Assembly (NCBI RefSeq): GCF_012516475.1
Contig: NZ_CP051217.1
Location: 2,604,001 to 2,668,000 of the forward strand
DNA: 64,000 bases
Direction: 5' to 3'
Source of the DNA: Parasphingorhabdus halotolerans
Lineage (GTDB): Bacteria; Pseudomonadota; Alphaproteobacteria; Sphingomonadales; Sphingomonadaceae
Below the pieces are notes generated by a model that saw only the letters and a program-made list of their open reading frames with translations, did no database searches and was not told where the DNA came from. Position 1 is the first letter of the stretch. Each line of letters begins with the position of its first letter. The translations under genes were made by a program, and so were the position numbers. This document shows, in pieces, positions 46,046 through 54,368 of this stretch.

Positions 46046-47488
46046 ATGACCTCTGTTATCGAAAAAACCATCCGCGCTGCCGTCACGCCTGTCATGGGTG
46101 CCGTTGCCAATTATAACCGCAAGAGACTTCCCGATCCGGAAGAGGGTCATCCTTATTTGACCGGAGTGCACGCCCCGATGCAGAGCGAGGAAACCATTTC
46201 GGCGATGCAGGTGACCGGCACCATCCCGTCCGGACTTGACGGCCGTTACATGCGAATCGGTCCCAATCCGGTGACCCCGCCGCAAGCAGGCAGCTATCAC
46301 TGGTTTGTCGGCGACGGCATGGCGCATGGCATCCGGATCAAGGACGGCGAGGCGGTTTGGTATCGCAATCGCTGGATCCGCAGTAATGCCGTGAGCGATG
46401 CGCTTGGCGAAGAACGCAAACCCGGAACCCGCAAGCCGCGAACCGATACGGCCAACACGAATATAGTTGGCATCAACGGCCGGACCTTTGCGATTGTCGA
46501 GGCGGGCGGTTTTCCGGTCGAGCTTGATGATGAGCTAAATACAATCAAACATAATCCCTTCGACGGCACGCTGACCCATGCCTTTTCCGCGCATCCGCAC
46601 GAGGACCCGGAAACTGGTGAAATGCACGCGATTTGCTATGATGCGCCGATTGGCGATAAAGTCTGGCATGTGGTAGTCAGTCCCGATGGCAATGTGACCC
46701 GCGAAGAACCGATTGCGGTAAAGGACGGTCCGTCAATCCACGATTGCCAGATCACCAAAAATAATGTGCTGGTTTTTGATCTGCCCGCAACCTTCTCGAT
46801 GAAGCGCATGCTGGCTGGCTATGCCTTCCCCTACGACTGGAACCCCGATCATGGCGCGCGGGTTGGGTTGCTGCCCAAGACCGGAAGCAATGCTGACATT
46901 ATCTGGTGCGAGCTGGACGAGCCTTGTTATGTTTATCACCCCGCCAATGCGTTTGAGACGGCTGATGGCAAGACTGTCGTTGATGTAGTGGTGCATGAAA
47001 GTACTTATGCGCAGACCACATTTGGCCCTGGCGGCAGCTGGTCGCGGTTCGAGCGCTGGACGATTGATCCGGTTTCAAAGAAGGTCGACCGCAAGATATT
47101 ACATGATCGCCCGCAGGAATTCCCGCGCTACGATGAGCGACTGACCAGCCAGCCCTATCGCTATGCTTATGCGGTTTCACTGGGCGGCGAGCATGGTGAT
47201 TTTGATGTCGCGGGGACAGAGCTGTACAAACATGATCTGGAGAGCGGCGAAACGCTGACCCGCGATTTTGGTGATAGTCGCCATCCGGGGGAATTTGTCT
47301 TTGTTCCGAGCAGCGATGCTGCTGACGAAGATGAAGGCTGGTTGATCGGATTGGTGATTGATTCCAAGAACGAAACCAGCGAGCTGACTATTTTGAAAGC
47401 CGATGATTTTCTGGGCGAGCCGCAAGCGGTTATCCACGTTCCGCACCGGATTCCGCCAGGGTTTCACGGGAATTGGGTGGCTTCATAA
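46046..47488 (+). CDS. carotenoid oxygenase family protein
   Basis: A 480-residue seven-bladed beta-propeller with a non-haem iron held by four histidines. The expected histidine sites are FSAHPHEDPETG, GPSIHDCQ, CYVYHPANAFE and PPGFHGNWV. Such enzymes cleave C=C bonds of carotenoids, apocarotenoids or stilbenes; the substrate is not readable. AAAGGAAA stands before the ATG. The neighbourhood includes a carotene hydroxylase-like desaturase on the opposite strand, which makes an (apo)carotenoid substrate more likely than lignostilbene, but this is inference. Confidence 0.92.
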   Translation: MTSVIEKTIRAAVTPVMGAVANYNRKRLPDPEEGHPYLTGVHAPMQSEETISAMQVTGTIPSGLDGRYMRIGPNPVTPPQAGSYHWFVGDGMAHGIRIKDGEAVWYRNRWIRSNAVSDALGEERKPGTRKPRTDTANTNIVGINGRTFAIVEAGGFPVELDDELNTIKHNPFDGTLTHAFSAHPHEDPETGEMHAICYDAPIGDKVWHVVVSPDGNVTREEPIAVKDGPSIHDCQITKNNVLVFDLPATFSMKRMLAGYAFPYDWNPDHGARVGLLPKTGSNADIIWCELDEPCYVYHPANAFETADGKTVVDVVVHESTYAQTTFGPGGSWSRFERWTIDPVSKKVDRKILHDRPQEFPRYDERLTSQPYRYAYAVSLGGEHGDFDVAGTELYKHDLESGETLTRDFGDSRHPGEFVFVPSSDAADEDEGWLIGLVIDSKNETSELTILKADDFLGEPQAVIHVPHRIPPGFHGNWVAS

Positions 47489-47498
47489 CATAAATCCA

Positions 47499-47522
47499 TC
47501 TCCCCTGAAGGGCGAGAGTGAA
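47499..47522. repeat. intergenic hairpin-type repeat
   Basis: CTCCCCTGAAGGGCGAGAG in the gap between two convergent genes. A similar element (GCCCTCTCCCTTGAGGGCGA) lies at 54941. Both are extragenic. Confidence 0.5.
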
Positions 47523-47527
47523 GTGGG

Positions 47528-48394
47528 CTACCGCAAATCCCCCTCAAACCGGCACCCCCTTGCCTCTAATATCGGCTTCAACTCGCGATAAGCCTTGGGC
47601 GTGTCGGTCAGCGGAATAAACGGATGCAAGTGATGGATCAGATGATATTGCATCCCCATCGAGGCGATATTACCGACGCGGCTGGTCCAGAATTTGGCGT
47701 TTGTGTAACGTCCCCGTTCATGCGCCGGATGATGCGGCGCCCAGCTGAAGAAAAACTGGATATAGGCAATGCCGATATGACGCGGTGCCCACCAGAGCAG
47801 TGCGGCCTCAATCGCATAGTCATTCCATGCCAGCGCAAATAATATCCCGAAAAAACTGAGTTGGTACAATGCGCCGTCGACCAGCACGTCATTGCGCCCG
47901 ACTTTTTCGAGAATATAGCCATAGCCGCGCATCGCGCCGCCTTTACCGCGCTGACGCTGGACAAAGCTCTGCCAGATCGCATCCAGTGGCCCTTTGGATT
48001 GGGTGGTGATGTCAGGATCATTTTCGGGATGATTTACATGCTTGTGATGCTCCATGTGCGTCACCTTCTGGAGCCGGTATGGCATCGCCATGGGTAACAG
48101 GCTTAAATGGCCAACCAGTTCGTTGAGCCAGCGCAGCTTCTCGCCGGGTCGCGCGATCATGCCGTGCACAGCCTCATGCGCCGGCAGGAAACAGGCCATA
48201 ACATTGACGCAGGCAATCGGAAAAGCGATCCAAAGCGGCAAGATATCCATGAACACCAGTGGCCAGAGCGACACCCAGATCAACATATTGCCCAGGCCCC
48301 AGGTCGGCACTTCCCAAGGGAAGCGGTCGGCATATTTGCGGGCAATCAAGCGTTCCTGTTTTCGCAGTTCTGCGTCGGTCATGGTATCGCTCAT
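47528..48394 (-). CDS. fatty-acid desaturase / beta-carotene hydroxylase-like protein
   Basis: A 288-residue membrane di-iron enzyme. The three histidine boxes are HEAVH, HMEHHKH (THMEHHKHVNHPEND) and HLIHHLHP, separated by hydrophobic helices. This is the integral-membrane desaturase/hydroxylase superfamily, which includes CrtR-type carotene hydroxylases. I chose ATG at 48394 because it overlaps the stop of the upstream 71-residue gene (ATGA); a start at 48406 is possible. The nearby carotenoid oxygenase favours a carotenoid substrate, but acyl lipids are equally open. Confidence 0.88.
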   Translation of the reverse strand: MSDTMTDAELRKQERLIARKYADRFPWEVPTWGLGNMLIWVSLWPLVFMDILPLWIAFPIACVNVMACFLPAHEAVHGMIARPGEKLRWLNELVGHLSLLPMAMPYRLQKVTHMEHHKHVNHPENDPDITTQSKGPLDAIWQSFVQRQRGKGGAMRGYGYILEKVGRNDVLVDGALYQLSFFGILFALAWNDYAIEAALLWWAPRHIGIAYIQFFFSWAPHHPAHERGRYTNAKFWTSRVGNIASMGMQYHLIHHLHPFIPLTDTPKAYRELKPILEARGCRFEGDLR

Positions 48395-48606
48395 GGGCGC
48401 GCCCATATCCAGCTGCCTCTAAAGAACGCGAATATGCCCCATGCGCCGCCGATAATCAGGCCCAATGTTAGGGTGGATAGGCCTAGCGGCGAAACCCAAC
48501 CTAACCCGTCCATGATCTGCGCAAATAGCGGTCCGAAAAACGCAAATCCGAATATGATCGGCATGAAATGCAGGATGTTTTTTACTATAAATTCAATGAC
48601 CGGCAC
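48391..48606 (-). CDS. small membrane protein coupled to the desaturase
   Basis: A 71-residue hydrophobic protein with two membrane helices (IVKNILHFMPIIFGFAFFGP and LTLGLIIGGAWGIFAFF) separated by a short loop. No family name recognised. Its stop overlaps the start of the desaturase gene by 4 bases. The tight coupling suggests it works with, or stabilises, the desaturase in the membrane. Confidence 0.75.
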   Translation of the reverse strand: MPVIEFIVKNILHFMPIIFGFAFFGPLFAQIMDGLGWVSPLGLSTLTLGLIIGGAWGIFAFFRGSWIWARP

Positions 48607-48676
48607 GCGGTTTTGCTCCTAAATACTGAGCGACCAAATGTTTGTGACCAAGTTTTCAAACAGATGTCAATTGCAA

Positions 48677-49369
48677 TCAGAGCAACTCGATAAAGCGAGC
48701 CGCCTCATCGGCTGCGCGGTTGGCAGCCTGTTCGAGATTTGCATGGAAGTCTCCGGAACTGTCGCTATTAGCTCCGTCAGTTACAGCCTTGATGCTCGCC
48801 CATGGAATGCCGAGTAGGTTCGCAATCTGCGCCACGGCAGCGGTTTCCGTATCCACCAGATCGGCCTTTAGCTCATCACGCAGATAACCTGAGCGTTCGG
48901 GGCATTTCACAAAGCAATCGGCGGTCGCGATGCGCGCGTTGGGCAGGTTCAGGCCATTCGGTTGCGGCAATGCTGCGAACGGTGACCAGTCGGCTGGTCC
49001 AATTGGCCAGGTCCCAGCATCATAATGGGTAAAGCCTTCATGATCGCCGAACTTTTCCAACGTGCCATAATCTGCCTGCAGGGCTTCATGCAGATAGAAG
49101 CAGCCGCCCCCTACATCGCTCACTTGACCGGCTGTGCCGATGACCAGAAAAAGATCCGGTTGGTAGTTTTGATGCAAATACATGGCCGCCGCGCCTGCAT
49201 GAACCTTGCCAATACCGGAACATGAAATGATCACTTCCCTGTCTGCAAAGTCCATCCTGCGTACTTGCCCCATTGGGCTGATATCAATCCGCGCACCATG
49301 ATCTTTCAAGAAAGCTTCCGCCTCATCCTGAACGCCAGCAATGATGGCAATCCGCTCAATCACCGGCAA
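48677..49369 (-). CDS. 5'-methylthioadenosine/adenosylhomocysteine nucleosidase-like
   Basis: A 230-residue nucleoside phosphorylase-fold protein. The N-terminus (ERIAIIAGVQDEAEAF) matches MTAN-type nucleosidases, VDTETAAVAQIANLLGIPW carries the ribose-binding glutamate, and the catalytic aspartate is in VTDGAN. It would hydrolyse methylthioadenosine or S-adenosylhomocysteine, releasing adenine, which the apt product just upstream can salvage. The start is TTG at 49369, overlapping apt by 14 bases; GTG at 49363 is an alternative. The substrate assignment within the fold is moderately sure. Confidence 0.82.
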   Translation of the reverse strand: MPVIERIAIIAGVQDEAEAFLKDHGARIDISPMGQVRRMDFADREVIISCSGIGKVHAGAAAMYLHQNYQPDLFLVIGTAGQVSDVGGGCFYLHEALQADYGTLEKFGDHEGFTHYDAGTWPIGPADWSPFAALPQPNGLNLPNARIATADCFVKCPERSGYLRDELKADLVDTETAAVAQIANLLGIPWASIKAVTDGANSDSSGDFHANLEQAANRAADEAARFIELL

Positions 49370-49895
49370 AGGCCATCAGCGCCATTGGTTCGACTTGAAC
49401 GGCTGTCAATTTTGCACTGCCGCCCAGGTCGGGCAGATCGACGATGAACAAGGCCGTATCCACCACTGCCCCTTGCCCACGTAGCAATTCCACACCCGCC
49501 ATCGCCGTTCCGCCCGTCGCGAGCAGATCATCGACCAGCAGCACTCGCTGTCCCGGCCGGATCGCATCAGTGTGCATTTCAATCTGGTCGGTGCCATATT
49601 CCAGTGCGTAGTCGATGCTGACCGATTGCCCCGGCAGCTTGCCCGGTTTGCGGAGCATCACTTTGCCCTTTTCCAGCGCGTAGGACATAGCCGCAGAAAC
49701 AATAAAGCCGCGTGCCTCAATACCCGCGATAAAATCAAAGCTATCCGGATCAACCAGCGCGATCATCCGGTCGATGGTTTTGCGAAAGGCGGGGCCATCA
49801 AGCAGCAAAGTCGAAACATCGCGAAACTGGATGCCCGGTTTGGGATAATCGCGGATGGTCCGGACCAGGACTCTCAGGTCGTCATTTTCTCTCAT
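49356..49895 (-). CDS. apt: adenine phosphoribosyltransferase
   Basis: A 179-residue purine salvage enzyme making AMP from adenine and PRPP. The PRPP loop is VLLVDDLLATGGTAMAG, and the N-terminus (IRDYPKPGIQFRDVSTLL) and GIEARGFI are typical of Apt. Its 3' end overlaps the nucleosidase gene, and the two make a short adenine-recycling pathway. Divergent from the P450 gene across 99 bases. Confidence 0.96.
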   Translation of the reverse strand: MRENDDLRVLVRTIRDYPKPGIQFRDVSTLLLDGPAFRKTIDRMIALVDPDSFDFIAGIEARGFIVSAAMSYALEKGKVMLRKPGKLPGQSVSIDYALEYGTDQIEMHTDAIRPGQRVLLVDDLLATGGTAMAGVELLRGQGAVVDTALFIVDLPDLGGSAKLTAVQVEPMALMAFAGD

Positions 49896-49994
49896 CGCTT
49901 TCCGAATCCCCTGCCGCTATGCACCTTAACTCTAAAGCAGCGGCTTGCCTTTCTGCAACCATACGATAGGCTGCGGGCAAAAGAGAGGAATGAC

Positions 49995-51230
49995 ATGGCC
50001 GATTCTGATGTTCTTGAAAAGCGGGCGATCACCCCTTTTGATGTGAGTGAAGGCGCGCTGTACAGCGAAAATCGATGGCAGGAACCGTTCGCGCAATTGC
50101 GCCGCGATATGCCGGTGAGCTTTCTGCCCGATAGTCCTTATGGTCCCTATTGGTCCGTCGTGACCCATGATCTGGTGCAGCAGGTGGAGCTGGACGCACA
50201 GACCTATTCGTCATCCTACGTCCATGGTGGAATAACAATTACTACTGGCCTGGTGGAGGATGAATTTCCAAATTTCATCGCCATGGACGCGCCCAAGCAC
50301 ACCGCGCAGCGCAAGGTGGTGCAGCCATCCTTCAACCCCAGCGAGATGCTGGTCCGCGAACCGGAAATCCGGCAGCGGACGAAAGAGCTATTCGATGCGC
50401 TGCCAGTTGGCGAAACATTTGACTGGGTGGAAGAAGTATCGGTCAAACTGACCATCGGCATGCTCTGCACCTTGTTCGATTTCCCCTGGGAGCAATGGCG
50501 CGACATGAAACGCTGGTCCGATACCGCGAGCGATGTGAATCCCGATTTTAGCGAGGAGCGGCGTCAGAAATTTTACGCCGAAATGTTCCAGATGCTGCAA
50601 AAATTCGATGAGCTTTTTGAGCGGGAACGCCAGCAGGAACCCAATGACAAAATCCTCAACCGGATCATTCACAGCGAAGCGATGGGCAATATGCCACAGC
50701 TCGAACGGCTGGCGAATATAGCGCTTTTGATTGTCGGAGGAAATGACACCACTCGCAATTCGATGAGCGGATTTGTCCATGCGTGCAACCTCTTCCCCGA
50801 CCAGTTTGAATTGCTACGCAAAGACCCCTCACTGGTACCTAATGCAGCGCAGGAAATTATCCGCTGGCAGTCGCCTGTCACCCATATGCGGCGGACCTGC
50901 ACGCAGGATACCGAACTTGGTGGGCAGCTTCTGTCCAAAGGCGACAAGGTGATTATGTGGTATATCTCGGCCAATCGTGATGAGAATGTCTTTTCCAATC
51001 CTGACGTCGTGGATTTCACCCGCGACAATGCCCGGCGCCATATCGGCTTTGGCCACGGCGTCCACCGATGTGTCGGCGCACGGCTGGCGGAAATGCAATT
51101 GGCGATACTGTTTGAAGAAATTTTGGGCCGCAATGTCCGGATAGAGCAGGATGGACCATTGACTTATTCGGGCAGCTGTTTCCTGCATGAAATTGACAAT
51201 ATGCCGGTGAAAATGCTGCCAATCGGCTAA
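49995..51230 (+). CDS. cytochrome P450, CYP153-like
   Basis: A 411-residue soluble P450. The I-helix motif is GGNDTTRNS (from residue 248), the K-helix ExxR is E287-R290, and the haem cysteine is C359 in FGHGVHRCVGARLAEMQL. The stretch RWQSPVTHMRRT and KGDKVIMWYISANRDE closely resembles CYP153 alkane/fatty-acid terminal hydroxylases as I remember them, but the family cannot be fixed by eye. GAGAGGA lies 6 bases before the ATG at 49995. No ferredoxin or reductase gene adjoins it. It is followed by the PagL-like gene. Confidence 0.93.
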   Translation: MADSDVLEKRAITPFDVSEGALYSENRWQEPFAQLRRDMPVSFLPDSPYGPYWSVVTHDLVQQVELDAQTYSSSYVHGGITITTGLVEDEFPNFIAMDAPKHTAQRKVVQPSFNPSEMLVREPEIRQRTKELFDALPVGETFDWVEEVSVKLTIGMLCTLFDFPWEQWRDMKRWSDTASDVNPDFSEERRQKFYAEMFQMLQKFDELFERERQQEPNDKILNRIIHSEAMGNMPQLERLANIALLIVGGNDTTRNSMSGFVHACNLFPDQFELLRKDPSLVPNAAQEIIRWQSPVTHMRRTCTQDTELGGQLLSKGDKVIMWYISANRDENVFSNPDVVDFTRDNARRHIGFGHGVHRCVGARLAEMQLAILFEEILGRNVRIEQDGPLTYSGSCFLHEIDNMPVKMLPIG

Positions 51231-51250
51231 GTTAAGACATTCTAGCGTGT

Positions 51251-51264
51251 CTGACCCAGATCAA
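51251..51264. promoter_or_regulatory. FNR/CRP-type site CTGACCCAGATCAA
   Basis: A near match to the FNR-type consensus TTGAT-N4-ATCAA (TGACCCAGATCAA), centred about 60 bases before the PagL-like start codon and after the P450 stop. A single 14-base match; moderate at best. Confidence 0.4.
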
Positions 51265-51318
51265 GACTTGAGGGCAATGCCGCTTCCCCAGTTTCGGGTT
51301 TTCGGATAGCAATCTTAT

Positions 51319-51858
51319 ATGATCAGATTGCACTCATTTTTCGTAGCTAACCTAATGGGCCTGGCAATTGCCTCGCCGACGAAAGCTAACGAGATTTTCG
51401 ATGGGATTGCATCACAGGAAATTGCTACGCCAGTCGCGCAGGATACAGGCGCTGAAGGTGTTGATTTTCAATTTGGCTATCGCGGCAACCGGATTGACGG
51501 TCTGTCCTTCATTGGCAAACCATCGCCTTATATTTTGGGATCGATCAATAGTGCCGGTAGCACCAGCTTTGCTGCGGCTGGGTTAAGCTGGAAGATCGGC
51601 GATAAAATTTACGCCCGTCCCGCTATTGGCATTGCTATCCACGACGGCCCAGAACTCGAATTCGCACCTGACGGTTCGCAGACGCAGCTGGGATCCCGCG
51701 TTTTGTTTGCACCGGAACTGGCGCTCGGTGTGCGCCTGTCCCAGCGGGTTGATCTGGAAGCCAGCTGGGTGCATCTCAGTCACGCGCGGATATTCAGCAG
51801 CGTTCAAAACCCGGGCCTTGACAGTATCGGCATGCGACTGGTCGTAAAACTCCCATAG
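51319..51858 (+). CDS. PagL-like lipid A 3-O-deacylase
   Basis: A 179-residue outer-membrane beta-barrel protein with an N-terminal signal peptide (to about residue 23, SPTKA). The catalytic stretch ASWVHLSHARIFSS followed by NPGLDSIGMRL is that of PagL/acyloxyacyl-hydrolase proteins; His and Ser of the catalytic triad are at 149 and 151. The mature protein would remove a fatty acid from lipid A. Many sphingomonads use glycosphingolipids in place of LPS, so the true substrate deserves attention. It converges on rplL with a terminator between. Confidence 0.85.
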   Translation: MIRLHSFFVANLMGLAIASPTKANEIFDGIASQEIATPVAQDTGAEGVDFQFGYRGNRIDGLSFIGKPSPYILGSINSAGSTSFAAAGLSWKIGDKIYARPAIGIAIHDGPELEFAPDGSQTQLGSRVLFAPELALGVRLSQRVDLEASWVHLSHARIFSSVQNPGLDSIGMRLVVKLP

Positions 51859-51887
51859 AAAAAAGCGGCCTCCGCAGGGGAGACCGC
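51859..51887 (-). terminator. terminator of rplJL
   Basis: On the minus strand a stem GCGGTCTCC / GGAGGCCGC (one G-T pair) with a 5-base loop precedes six T, 30 bases after the rplL stop. It shows that rplJL transcription ends here rather than running into rpoB. Confidence 0.9.
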
Positions 51888-51916
51888 CTTTGTTCTTATC
51901 AATAAACCGGAAGGGC

Positions 51917-52291
51917 TTATTTCAATTCTACGGTACCGCCAGCAGCTTCGATCTTGCCTTTGATTTCTTCAGCTTCGGCTTTGTTGACGCCTTCTTTAAT
52001 CGCTTTCGGTGCGCCTTCAACCAGAGCTTTTGCTTCGGTCAAACCAAGCTGGGTGATCGAACGGACTTCTTTAATCACCTGGATTTTCTTGCCGCCGTCG
52101 CCGGTAAGAATGACGTCAAATTCGCTCTGCTCTTCAGCAGCCGCGCCGCCAGCAGCAGCTGCTGGTCCAGCAACTGCTACAGCAGCAGCGGCAGATACGC
52201 CCCACTCTTCTTCAAGCGCTTTGGACAGTTCAGCCGCTTCCATCACGGTCAATTTTGAAAGTTCTTCAACTAATTTTGCTATGTCAGCCAT
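51917..52291 (-). CDS. rplL: 50S ribosomal protein L7/L12
   Basis: A 124-residue stalk protein. The N-terminal dimerisation helix region ([20 protein letters not shown]), the Ala/Gly-rich hinge ([20 protein letters not shown]) and the C-terminal factor-binding domain ([20 protein letters not shown]) are intact. It lies 42 bases after rplJ on the same strand. In most bacteria rpoB follows; here a terminator and 10 kb of other genes intervene. Confidence 0.99.
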   Translation of the reverse strand: MADIAKLVEELSKLTVMEAAELSKALEEEWGVSAAAAVAVAGPAAAAGGAAAEEQSEFDVILTGDGGKKIQVIKEVRSITQLGLTEAKALVEGAPKAIKEGVNKAEAEEIKGKIEAAGGTVELK

Positions 52292-52333
52292 TTTAATATG
52301 CTCCGATTTTTCTAAATATTATAATAGTTTAAG

Positions 52334-52846
52334 TTATTCACCCGTAGCGGCATAAGCGCCGACTACACGTGCAAGGCTACTGGCCGGCTCAACAAGAACA
52401 CGAGCGATTTTCGTTTGTGGTGCAACAAGCAATCCAACAATCGTTCCGCGCAGTTCATCAAGAGAAGGCATGGAAGCCAGGGATTTTATGCCTGCTTCGT
52501 CGAGAAGGGTATCACCCATTGCGCCGCCAACAATCTCAAGACGATCATTGGTTTTTGCAAATTCAACTGCGATTTTCGCAGCCGCCACCGGATCATCCGA
52601 TGTGGCAAGAGCGACCGGCCCCGTCAGCATTTCTGCTAGCGGTGCATAGTCGGTTCCTTCCAGAGCCAGCTTGGCAAGGCGGTTTTTTGAGACTTTGAAG
52701 CTTGCACCTTCATCCCGCATTTTCGTCCGCAGCTCGGTAGACTGAGCAACGGTAAGGCCAAGATTGCGTGTTACCACGACAACGCCGGCTTCCTTGAAAA
52801 CAGCGTTCAGTTGCGCAACGGCTTCGGTCTTTTGACCACGATCCAT
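52334..52846 (-). CDS. rplJ: 50S ribosomal protein L10
   Basis: A 170-residue L10, anchoring L7/L12 dimers to the 23S rRNA. The conserved N-terminus (MDRGQKTEAVAQLNAVFKEA) fixes the ATG at 52846, with AAGGAG 7 bases upstream; an in-frame start at 52876 would be non-conserved. It is first in the rplJL unit and is preceded by a long leader with hairpins, where L10 autoregulation usually acts. Confidence 0.98.
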   Translation of the reverse strand: MDRGQKTEAVAQLNAVFKEAGVVVVTRNLGLTVAQSTELRTKMRDEGASFKVSKNRLAKLALEGTDYAPLAEMLTGPVALATSDDPVAAAKIAVEFAKTNDRLEIVGGAMGDTLLDEAGIKSLASMPSLDELRGTIVGLLVAPQTKIARVLVEPASSLARVVGAYAATGE

Positions 52847-53143
52847 ATTTTGCTCCTTCACGTGGGCGCCGCCCAAGAGCGATGCCCAATTACAAAATTC
52901 GTCATCCCGGTGAGGGGGTGGCGAGCGAAAGAAACGGTCGAAACCATTTCTGTATAATCCGAAGGGGGGTTTTGGTCGCTGGACGCGCTCAATAAATAGA
53001 GCGCTTCACCAGACCCGCGTTTGGCAAAGCCAAAGCACGAAAAAACTGATCCCCGTCTAGGCTGGAAATTAAGAGGGTCAAATTACCCTCACCCGCTGTC
53101 TCGGACGGAAATTGTGGATCCTGTTAGGGAGTCACAATTTGTG
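52847..53143 (-). promoter_or_regulatory. long structured leader of rplJ
   Basis: About 300 bases without a gene between the rplJ promoter and start codon. Hairpins visible: GAGGGT-CAAATT-ACCCTC (53073-53090) and GCGCTC-AATAAATA-GAGCGC (52985-53004). L10 leaders in other bacteria bind the L10-L12 complex and repress translation. I did not attempt to match the consensus kink-turn, so this is inferred from position and length. Confidence 0.5.
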
Positions 53144-53149
53144 AGATGG

Positions 53150-53177
53150 GCATTAGCGGGGTGGGTGGGAATGTCAA
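53150..53177 (-). promoter_or_regulatory. sigma-70 promoter of rplJL
   Basis: TTGACA and TAATGC on the minus strand with a 16-base spacer, starting 27 bases after the end of the broken gene upstream. The -10 sequence resembles that before rplK (TAATGG). Confidence 0.6.
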
Positions 53178-53203
53178 GGGTTGGTGACTGTTGCCCAGTC
53201 ATA

Positions 53204-53379
53204 TTATTGGACAGGATGCACGCATTTAAGATACTCTGGTGGAAATTCGAGCGTGATTGCATCTGAAAAGTCTTGTGAATTGAATCGTTTCAAAGGTCCC
53301 CAACGTTCTCTCATTGCCCGGAAGATAAAATATATGAAGACAACCGCAACCCGATAGTAGCGATCAATACCACTTCTTA
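53204..53379 (-). pseudogene. C-terminal piece of a gene split by the IS element
   Basis: Reading on the minus strand straight out of the IS end gives SGIDRYYRVAVVFIYF and continues through RERWGPLKRFNSQDFSDA to VHPVQ and a TAA at 53204, about 57 codons with no start. If the IS and one 3-base target copy are removed, this frame joins in phase to the piece on the other side (VDL-R-SGIDRYY). The protein is unknown; the N-terminal piece is at 54369-54845. Confidence 0.75.
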
Positions 53380-54333
53380 GAGTCTGACCGATAATTATTC
53401 TATTTAATATCATTATCTTGCGATACGTCTCGTGAGGAGTTGGACGGAGGCCATGAAGATCCATGCCGTTGCCGAAGCGATAGATTGCTCGAAGTCCTTG
53501 GCAAGGCGGCGGTTGCGGTTCAACCATGCGAAAGTGCGTTCGACGACCCATCGGCGGGGGAGAACGATGAAGCCTTTTGCGCGATCTGACCGTTTGATAA
53601 TCTCGATGGTCCAGTCGCCGATTTTTGTCAGTGCCTTTCTGAGCTTGTCGCCTGCATAGCCGCCATCGGCGAAGACATGACGCAGCCACGGGAAGGTGGA
53701 ACGGATGTTGGCGAGCACAAGCGGCGCGCCATCGCGGTCTTGTATGTCGGCGCTGTGGATGACGGCATGAACCAGAAAGCCATTGGTATCGGTAATGATA
53801 TGGCGCTTTCTGCCTTTGGTCTTCTTGCCCGCGTCATAGCCGCGTATCCCGCCGCTTTCTGTCGTTTTGACCGCTGGCTATCGATGACACCAGCGCTGGG
53901 CGAGGCTTCACTGCCTTGCGCTATTCGCGCATCCTGGATCAGGTAATGGTTGATCCGCGCCCATGTGCCATCGTCGCGCCAGAGGTAAAAATAGTGCTGC
54001 ACCGTGGTTGCTGGGGGAAAGCCCGGTGGCATCATCCGCCAAGGCAGGCCGCCGCGCAGCATATACAGCATTGCCTCAACGATCCGCCGCATCGGCCATT
54101 TGCGCGGGCGGCCAACATGACAAGGGCGGGGCAGAAACGGTTCAAGCAAAGCCCATTCCCCATCGGTTAAATCACTTGGCAAACGCTGCTCTTTGCGGGC
54201 ATGTTGCATGCGGGTGGTATCAGTCCACATCATCGGTCCTTTGCGAAGTTTTGTCACTTGCGTTGAATCAATGACCTGGGAATGCGTCAAGCTAAACCGC
54301 TGATACCACTCAACTTAGTTTTCGGTCAGACAC
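53380..54333 (-). mobile_element. IS5-family insertion sequence, about 954 bp
   Basis: Ends carry inverted repeats GAGTCTGACCGATAA (53380-53394) and GTGTCTGACCGAAAA (complement of 54319-54333), matching at 13 of 15 positions. It encodes one DDE transposase on the minus strand, interrupted by a frameshift. The flanking trinucleotides are TAA (53377, read on the minus strand) and TTA (54336), both of TNA form but not identical, as in the TNA-targeting IS5 subgroups. It lies inside a gene in the rplA-rplJ interval. Confidence 0.88.
53413..54233 (-). pseudogene. IS5-family transposase, frameshifted
   Basis: Together the two frames make a transposase of about 270 residues. The N-terminal part (LPSDLTDGEWALLEPFLPRP, then VIDSQ, the first catalytic Asp) is in one frame and the C-terminal part (RSTFPWLRHVFADGGYAGDK with the second Asp, and RRWVVERTFAWLNRNRRLAK with the Glu) in the next. 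The shift falls right after VIDSQ at about 53870, where family members I recall continue SVKTTESGG. One missing base explains it. Slippage on the AAAA run there would also restore the frame at the same length, so a programmed -1 shift cannot be excluded. Confidence 0.85.
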
Positions 54334-54368
54334 TAAGGTCAACGGCCTTTACTTCGGTTTCTCTTCCA

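Noticed and set aside
53021..53266. 81-codon plus-strand frame over the rplJ leader
   Set aside because: It runs through the hairpins and promoter of rplJL and across the end of the broken gene; composition does not look like coding.
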